DNA of 46,637 nt from Ruminococcus sp. (GTDB lineage: Bacteria > Bacillota > Clostridia > Oscillospirales > Ruminococcaceae). Below are positions 42,826 through 46,637 of this stretch, one piece after another. The notes under the pieces were generated by a model that did not search any database, had not been told where the DNA came from, and saw nothing but the letters and a program-made list of their open reading frames with translations. The stretch covers positions 1 to 46,637 of the forward strand of contig NZ_JAEFAJ010000026.1 in NCBI RefSeq assembly GCF_016287535.1, written 5' to 3'. The position numbers and the translations under genes were made by a program. Every line of letters begins with the position of its first letter. Position 1 is the stretch's first letter.

Positions 42826-43335
42826 ATGGCATTAAGAAAAATCGATATCAGCGAGCTTTCATTCAATCCCTTCGACAAGATAGGCAAACAGTGGATGCTC
42901 CTGACAGGCGGAAACAGGGAAAAATACAATACCATGACCGCTTCATGGGGTCAGCTCGGCGTTCTTTGGAATAAAAATGTACTGACCTGCTATATCAGAC
43001 CTAACCGCTATACTTATGAGTTCATTGATAAAGATGAATGCTTTACTGCAAGCTTTTTCAGCGAAGAACAAAGAAATGCCCTTTCCTTCTGCGGCTCCCA
43101 TTCGGGCAGAGACTGCGACAAGGCAAAGGAGACAGGTCTTACTCCCGCTGAAATAGACGGCTGCATGACATTCGCAGAGGCTGAACTCGTTCTTGTATGC
43201 CGTAAGCTTTACAGCTACGACCTGCAGGAAAGCGGATTTCTTACCGACGACGGTATCCCCGGAAAATTCTTTTCCTCTGATCCGTACCACAGAGCGTATA
43301 TATCCGAAATTATCGGAGTATACGTCAAGGAATGA
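42826..43335 (+). CDS. Flavin reductase-like domain protein
   Basis: 169 aa. The family pattern of FMN-binding split-barrel flavin reductases is visible in 'KQWMLLTGGNREKYNTMTASWGQLGVLWNKNVLTCYIRPNRYTYEFI' (about 21-67), followed by 'FTASFF' and 'SHSGRDCDKAKETGL'. AAAGGAG at 42813-42819 supports the start. It lies 95 bp after spo0A; no promoter or terminator could be assigned to the gap, so linkage to spo0A is uncertain. It would pass electrons from NAD(P)H to FMN or act as a flavoprotein oxidoreductase. Confidence 0.87.
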   Translation: MALRKIDISELSFNPFDKIGKQWMLLTGGNREKYNTMTASWGQLGVLWNKNVLTCYIRPNRYTYEFIDKDECFTASFFSEEQRNALSFCGSHSGRDCDKAKETGLTPAEIDGCMTFAEAELVLVCRKLYSYDLQESGFLTDDGIPGKFFSSDPYHRAYISEIIGVYVKE

Positions 43336-43372
43336 TATTACCGGCATAAAGTAAAGATAATATCATAAAATA

Positions 43373-43399
43373 ACTGTGCATAAAAATATATCGCACAGT
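43373..43399 (+). terminator. Hairpin after the flavin reductase gene
   Basis: ACTGTGC and GCACAGT flank a 13-nt A/T loop. No T-run follows, so termination is doubtful. The rest of 43336-43513 shows nothing identifiable. Confidence 0.35.
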
Positions 43400-43513
43400 C
43401 AGGAGCTCTTATGCTCAATGGGGTATTACTGTTATTTTTTTAACACTGAGCTATTTCCATATCCGTAGTGAACTGTATCAGTCATTATGGAAAAACTCAT
43501 TGGAGGGATATTA

Positions 43514-43717
43514 ATGAAGAAAAACATTTTTAAAGAGGTCGCTGAAAAGAACGGAGTGACCGAAGAGGAAGTAAGACGTGAGATAGAAAAGTCCATAGCA
43601 GAAGCCTGCAAGGATCCCGACGCGCCTATAAACAAGATCGGCAAGGGCAAGGTACCCACTCCCGAGGAGGTCATGGAGCACGTCCTCAAGGAGCTCGAAA
43701 AAGCGAATATGAACTGA
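43514..43717 (+). CDS. Small protein resembling the Spo0A effector C-terminus
   Basis: 67 aa: 'KEVAEKNGVTEEEVRREIEKSIAEACKDPDAP' then 'GKGKVPTPEEVMEHVLKEL'. Compared with Spo0A '[18 protein letters not shown]...[18 protein letters not shown]' it keeps the VRxxI-xxxI-xxA helix and the GKGKxPTxxE-hydrophobic-L end, without a receiver domain. GGAGGG at 43502-43507 supports the ATG at 43514 over one nine codons earlier. A strong terminator follows. It may be a small DNA-binding or Spo0A-interacting protein; the similarity is by eye only. Confidence 0.7.
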   Translation: MKKNIFKEVAEKNGVTEEEVRREIEKSIAEACKDPDAPINKIGKGKVPTPEEVMEHVLKELEKANMN

Positions 43718-43753
43718 AAAGATCCCCCTATAGCTTAGGGGGATCTTTTTTTT
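43717..43753 (+). terminator. Terminator after the small Spo0A-like gene
   Basis: AAAAGATCCCCC and GGGGGATCTTTTTTT form a long stem with a T-run directly after the stop. Confidence 0.94.
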
Positions 43754-43798
43754 ACGGAATATTTTTCATCCTCGGACAAATAAATGGAGATAGCATGA

Positions 43799-43829
43799 TT
43801 CTCAATTCTCAACTCCGAACTCTCAACTT
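43799..43829. repeat. Dispersed CTCAATTCTCAACTC-type repeat, copy 2
   Basis: ATTCTCAATTCTCAACTC and CGAACTCTCAACTTA match the repeat at 5310-5343 and the arms at 46244-46356. It lies between the 67-aa gene and the rpsT terminator. Confidence 0.7.
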
Positions 43830-43835
43830 AATAAA

Positions 43836-43874
43836 AACGCCCCCTGCCGACCGTGAGTTGTCCGCAGGGGGATT
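43836..43874 (-). terminator. Terminator of rpsT
   Basis: On the minus strand, CCCCCTGCGGAC and the matching GTCGGCAGGGGG form a stem followed by CGTTTTTA. Confidence 0.9.
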
Positions 43875-43900
43875 TAATTCTTATATGATCAAAAAAGACC

Positions 43901-44161
43901 TTATTCAGCAGAGTTGAGCTTCTTAGCGAGCTGTGACTTCTTTCTTGCAGCCTTATTCTTGTGCATAAGACCCTTTGCGCAAGCCTGATCAACTCTCTTG
44001 ATAGCAACCTTGATAGCCTCTGCCTTGTCAGCAGCACCGCTTGTTACAGCTGCATCAGCCTTCTTGAGAATAGTCTTGAGATTGGACTTTCTTGCCTTAT
44101 TGGCAGCAGCCTTTGTAGCATTGACCTTTACTCTCTTCTTTGCAGACTTAATGTTTGGCAT
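43901..44161 (-). CDS. rpsT: 30S ribosomal protein S20
   Basis: 86 aa, the standard length: 'MPNIKSAKKRVKVNATKAAANKARKSNLKT', the Ala/Lys-rich helical core, and 'DQACAKGLMHKNKAARKKSQLAKKLN'. S20 binds 16S rRNA during small-subunit assembly. AAGGAGGTG at 44167-44175 (minus) supports the ATG at 44161. It is divergent from gpr, a pairing often seen in Firmicutes. Confidence 0.98.
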   Translation of the reverse strand: MPNIKSAKKRVKVNATKAAANKARKSNLKTILKKADAAVTSGAADKAEAIKVAIKRVDQACAKGLMHKNKAARKKSQLAKKLNSAE

Positions 44162-44179
44162 TTTGTTACACCTCCTTGA

Positions 44180-44285
44180 ATTATGCAGACCGAATAATCG
44201 TCCGCATTTAACAGATAATAGGAGCAAACACGGGTTTAGTTCACTCCCTGACAGCTGCAACGCACAGCTGCCCTACTGAGACAAA
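44180..44285 (-). promoter_or_regulatory. Structured 5' leader of rpsT
   Basis: About 120 nt separate the rpsT promoter from its ATG. On the minus strand there are a GCAGCTG/CAGCTGC stem, a GGGAG...CTCCT pairing, and a GCGGAC...GTCTGC stem just before the ribosome site. This could be an autoregulatory ribosomal-protein leader; I cannot match it to a known family. Confidence 0.4.
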
Positions 44286-44289
44286 TATA

Positions 44290-44318
44290 ATTATAGCATT
44301 TTTCAACACTGTTTGCAA
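44290..44318 (-). promoter_or_regulatory. Sigma-A promoter for rpsT
   Basis: On the minus strand, TTGCAA (44318-44313), a 17-bp spacer and TATAAT (44295-44290). Confidence 0.85.
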
Positions 44319-44391
44319 TAGTTAAAAGTGAAATAATCCTGAGAAATATTTTCCACAATTAAAGCATAATGCACAATATACGGAGGTATAC

Positions 44392-45240
44392 ATGGAGATC
44401 CGGACAGATCTTGCCCTTGAAAGTATAACGGAAGATGATATGACAGAGAATGTTCATATACGGACAAGAGGCGATATATTCAGTATTACCGAGATAATCA
44501 TAGACGATGACAGCTGTCTTGCTTCAATAGGCAAGGGCAAGGGACGGTATATAACCCTTGAGGGCGGCAGTCTCAGCCGTTTTTCCGAGGATTACAGGCT
44601 CATGGCAGAGGAGCTGGCACAGGAGCTCTCAGCGCTTCTCCCCGAAGGAGAAGTGCTCGTGGTTGGACTTGGCAATAATGACATAACTCCCGACGCCATA
44701 GGTCCGCAGACAGCTTCAAAGGTACTTGCCACCCGGCATTTAAGGGAGGAGCTCGACAGCGATGAGGAACACTTCCTCACGTCCCTGCGGCGTGTAAGCG
44801 CCTTTGCAGGGGGAGTTATGGGACAGACCGGTATCGAGACTGCGGAGATAGTCCGGGCTATAGCAGCGGAGCTCCGACCTGCCGCCATTATTGCGATCGA
44901 CGCTCTCGCCTGCACGGATATAAGCCGTCTCGGCACTACCATACAGATAACCGATACAGGTATATCTCCGGGGAGCGGCGTTTCCAACGAGCGTAAGGAG
45001 CTGTCGGAAAAGCTTTTCGGTATACCCGTTATCGCCGTTGGAGTTCCCACAGTTGTGGATATGCATACTATCGTAAAAAGTCTCACGGGGAAAAGAATAA
45101 ACGGGGAGCTGCCCAATATGATGGTGACTCCCCGTGATATCGACCGCCTGACGGAAAGAGCCTCTCAGCTACTTGCCTTCGGGATAAACCTCGCCTTGCA
45201 GCCCACCCTCAGCTTTGAGGACGTGAGAGGTCTTTTTTAA
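44392..45240 (+). CDS. gpr: Germination protease GPR
   Basis: 282 aa. It begins 'MEIRTDLALESI', the region of the GPR self-processing site, and has 'VLVVGLGNNDITPDAIGPQTASKVLATRHL', 'VSAFAGGVMGQTGIET', 'IIAIDALACTDISRLGTTIQITDTGISPGSGVSNERKELS' and 'GIPVIAVGVPTVVDMHTI', all conserved in A25 peptidases. GPR degrades small acid-soluble spore proteins at germination. It is shorter than Bacillus GPR (about 370 aa): only six residues precede the TD-LA site, and a roughly 75-residue region before 'MMVTPRDID' is missing. GGAGG at 44381-44385 supports the start. Confidence 0.95.
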   Translation: MEIRTDLALESITEDDMTENVHIRTRGDIFSITEIIIDDDSCLASIGKGKGRYITLEGGSLSRFSEDYRLMAEELAQELSALLPEGEVLVVGLGNNDITPDAIGPQTASKVLATRHLREELDSDEEHFLTSLRRVSAFAGGVMGQTGIETAEIVRAIAAELRPAAIIAIDALACTDISRLGTTIQITDTGISPGSGVSNERKELSEKLFGIPVIAVGVPTVVDMHTIVKSLTGKRINGELPNMMVTPRDIDRLTERASQLLAFGINLALQPTLSFEDVRGLF

Positions 45241-45324
45241 TGCGTAATTATTATGTCGGCTTCATTTAATTATTTATAGGAACGCCATTTCAGCGCCCAT
45301 GCCAAAATCATCGGATTTTGCGGA

Positions 45325-45352
45325 CGCCCAAAGGGCGCCCCTACAAATTGCG
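45325..45352. repeat. CCCTACA palindromic repeat, fourth copy
   Basis: GGACGCCCAAAGGGCGCCCCTACAAAT, the same hairpin-CCCTACA type as at 16636-16770. It lies in the 198-bp gap between convergent gpr and the DUF2461 gene. Confidence 0.65.
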
Positions 45353-45438
45353 CCGTAAGCGATGTGCGGGTATCGGTTTTTGTGATAGTGAGCGAGCTTG
45401 CAAGCGACAACGTGGTAAGCCAGCGCGGGCTCAGCACG

Positions 45439-46191
45439 CTACCACATGAATTCCACATCGGGAGCTTTTACCATTTTTATCTCAGGCTCTGGCTGGGCGA
45501 GCTGCTGCTCCTTTTCTTCTTTGAGAAGCGCCTTTGCAAGCTCCTCCATTTCAACTATCTCATGGAAATAATCGTTGAGAGGCTGCACCGCCTGAAAGAC
45601 CTCGGCGGTATGCTCCGCTATTTTTCGGGAGAAAAGCTCCGCCGGGTCGCCGACCTTAGTATATACGCTCAGTCCCTTTTTCACGAAAAAGCGCTCCAGC
45701 TCAGGTACAGGACAGGACTTTTTACGCTTATATTCTTCACCGCCGAGGGTCAGCCCGTACTTTTCAACAAGATCATCGACCATGTTGAGAAATGGCTCTG
45801 CGTCCTCAAGAAGTCCGCTGCGGAAACGCTCCATAACAGCGGCTTCGGGCTTTGAGATACGGAAGCCGAACTCAGCTCCCTCTGGTGAAAGCTCGAAATA
45901 AAGGGTGGGAGTCTTGTTCCAGTACCATGCGTCATAGCGGATATATATCCACATCGTATCGCGGTAGTGGAGGTACGGCGCAAAATTCTCGTCGCGGTAT
46001 ATCCTTCCCACCTTGTACATCATGCCGTCGATATCGGAAAATGGCGCAAAAAGCTCCTCACCGAGAGCCTTCAGCGGCTCATATATCTTTCCGGTGTAGA
46101 CCACCTTACGCGGCTCGAACCAGTCTTTATTGTTGTTATGCCTTATACCAAGGAGGAACTCCAGCGCCTCCTGCGAAAATCCTTCAAACAT
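45439..46191 (-). CDS. DUF2461 family protein
   Basis: 250 aa. It begins 'MFEGFSQEALEFLLGIRHNNNKDWFEPRKVVYTGKIYEPLKALGEELFAPFSDID' and continues 'KVGRIYRDENFAPYLHYRDTMWIYIRYDAWYWNKTPTLYFELSPEG', the layout of the TIGR02453/DUF2461 family. It ends with a Glu/Lys-rich tail. AGAAGGAG upstream supports the start. It is cytoplasmic, with no known activity, and adjoins the origin-like region. Confidence 0.9.
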   Translation of the reverse strand: MFEGFSQEALEFLLGIRHNNNKDWFEPRKVVYTGKIYEPLKALGEELFAPFSDIDGMMYKVGRIYRDENFAPYLHYRDTMWIYIRYDAWYWNKTPTLYFELSPEGAEFGFRISKPEAAVMERFRSGLLEDAEPFLNMVDDLVEKYGLTLGGEEYKRKKSCPVPELERFFVKKGLSVYTKVGDPAELFSRKIAEHTAEVFQAVQPLNDYFHEIVEMEELAKALLKEEKEQQLAQPEPEIKMVKAPDVEFMW

Positions 46192-46207
46192 TTATATCTC
46201 CTTCTAT

Positions 46208-46396
46208 AAATCCAAATTTAGCAAAGCTAAATTTGGATTTAGTTGAAAATTGAGAGTGGAGAGTTAAGAGTTAATGAGTTCGCTGCGCTCATATTATTTA
46301 AATTATATCGCCGCAGGCGATACACCACAACTGTCAACTCTCAATTCTCAACTCTAAAATAAATCATAATTTTGCTCCGCAAAATTATGATTTATT
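46208..46396. repeat. Composite palindromic element (MITE-like)
   Basis: It opens with a 15-bp hairpin (AAATCCAAATTTAGC, loop AAA, its complement; 46208-46240) and closes with an 18-bp hairpin (46358-46396). Inside, a GAAAATTGAGAGTGGAGAG arm (about 46244-46273) is inverted relative to a CAACTCTCAATTCTCAACTC arm (about 46334-46353), with small GCTGCGC and GCCGCAGGC palindromes between. The arms match the repeats at 5310 and 43799. No ORF is present. Confidence 0.7.
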
Positions 46397-46459
46397 ATAT
46401 CACAGTTTGCAATATTATTCAAGTGAGCAAAATAACACCTGATTTTTACAGCAATATAA

Positions 46460-46637
46460 TCCTACTTTTATTTCACAAGACGGTGAAATAACTTTCAACA
46501 TAGTGTTGAATAGAGTGTGGATTCATATGTTCGATTGTTGATAACTATGTTGAAAAGGTGGAAAACAACGCAGAATACACTTTTTGGAAGTAGGTAAAAG
46601 TTGAAAACCCTGTGGATAAACGGGGAAAATAAGTAAA
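46460..46637 (+). other. oriC: DnaA-box cluster, probable oriC upstream of dnaA
   Basis: TGTGGATAA (46611-46619) is a perfect DnaA box. In the same orientation are near matches: TGTTGAATA (46504), TGTGGATTC (46516), TGTTGATAA (46536), TGTTGAAAA (46548), GGTGGAAAA (46557) and AGTTGAAAA (46599). CTTTCAACA (46492) lies in the opposite orientation. The region is A/T-rich and gene-free and ends the window. Firmicute origins lie beside dnaA, so dnaA probably starts just to the right. Confidence 0.75.

Noticed and set aside
44320..44391. Forespore sigma-G/sigma-F promoter for gpr
   Set aside because: CATAATG near 44366 loosely fits a -10, but no acceptable -35 stands at the right distance.

Overview
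The window looks like about 47 kb of chromosome from a plant-fibre-degrading Ruminococcus-type Firmicute (Oscillospiraceae/Ruminococcaceae). This is inferred from: the SRP RNA-dnaX-ybaB-recR order; AGGAGG-type ribosome sites and TTGACA/TATAAT promoters with 17-bp spacers; a threonine T-box; a GH95-GH26 operon; glycogen phosphorylase with a GH13 amylase; arylacetate genes (iorAB-paaK) of the kind expected in rumen cocci; and many secreted lipoproteins. No phage, IS transposase, CRISPR array, rRNA or tRNA was seen.

Layout. 1-3.7 kb: the 3' part of the SRP RNA, a TPR membrane protein, dnaX, ybaB and recR. 3.8-5.3 kb: azlCD and a cysteine-cluster protein. 5.3-8.8 kb, minus strand: YitT, a small helical repeat protein, a zinc-ribbon membrane protein and a signal-peptidase-like membrane protein without the catalytic Ser. 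9.1-13.6 kb: glgP and a cytoplasmic GH13 enzyme, a glycogen/maltodextrin pair. 13.8-19 kb: aspartokinase, a GT2 glycosyltransferase, a small membrane protein, glyS and a YoaK protein. 19-24.5 kb, minus strand: iorA-iorB-paaK-lipoprotein-DUF2726. 24.6-30.2 kb, minus strand: two lipoproteins with 'GKWEA' domains, pssA, ppk1 and a uridine-kinase-like gene. 30.3-33.5 kb: a T-box with an apparent Thr specifier, then two or three small proteins, then thrS. 33.5-36.2 kb, minus strand: two paralogous lipoproteins. 36.4-41.8 kb: the operon GH95 fucosidase - GH26 mannanase lipoprotein - HAD-like pseudoenzyme. 42-46.2 kb: spo0A, a flavin reductase, a 67-aa protein resembling the Spo0A DNA-binding end, rpsT (minus), gpr and a DUF2461 gene (minus). 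46.2-46.6 kb: a composite palindromic repeat, then a cluster of DnaA-box-like 9-mers that looks like oriC just upstream of dnaA.

Most worth a second look: the small genes between the T-box and thrS; the HAD gene that has lost its nucleophile in the fibre-degradation operon; retention of spo0A and gpr plus a Spo0A-like miniprotein; a signal-peptidase-like protein with Asn at the Ser position; dispersed intergenic repeats; and the origin-like right edge. Gene calls rest on motif recognition by eye; no database search was possible.
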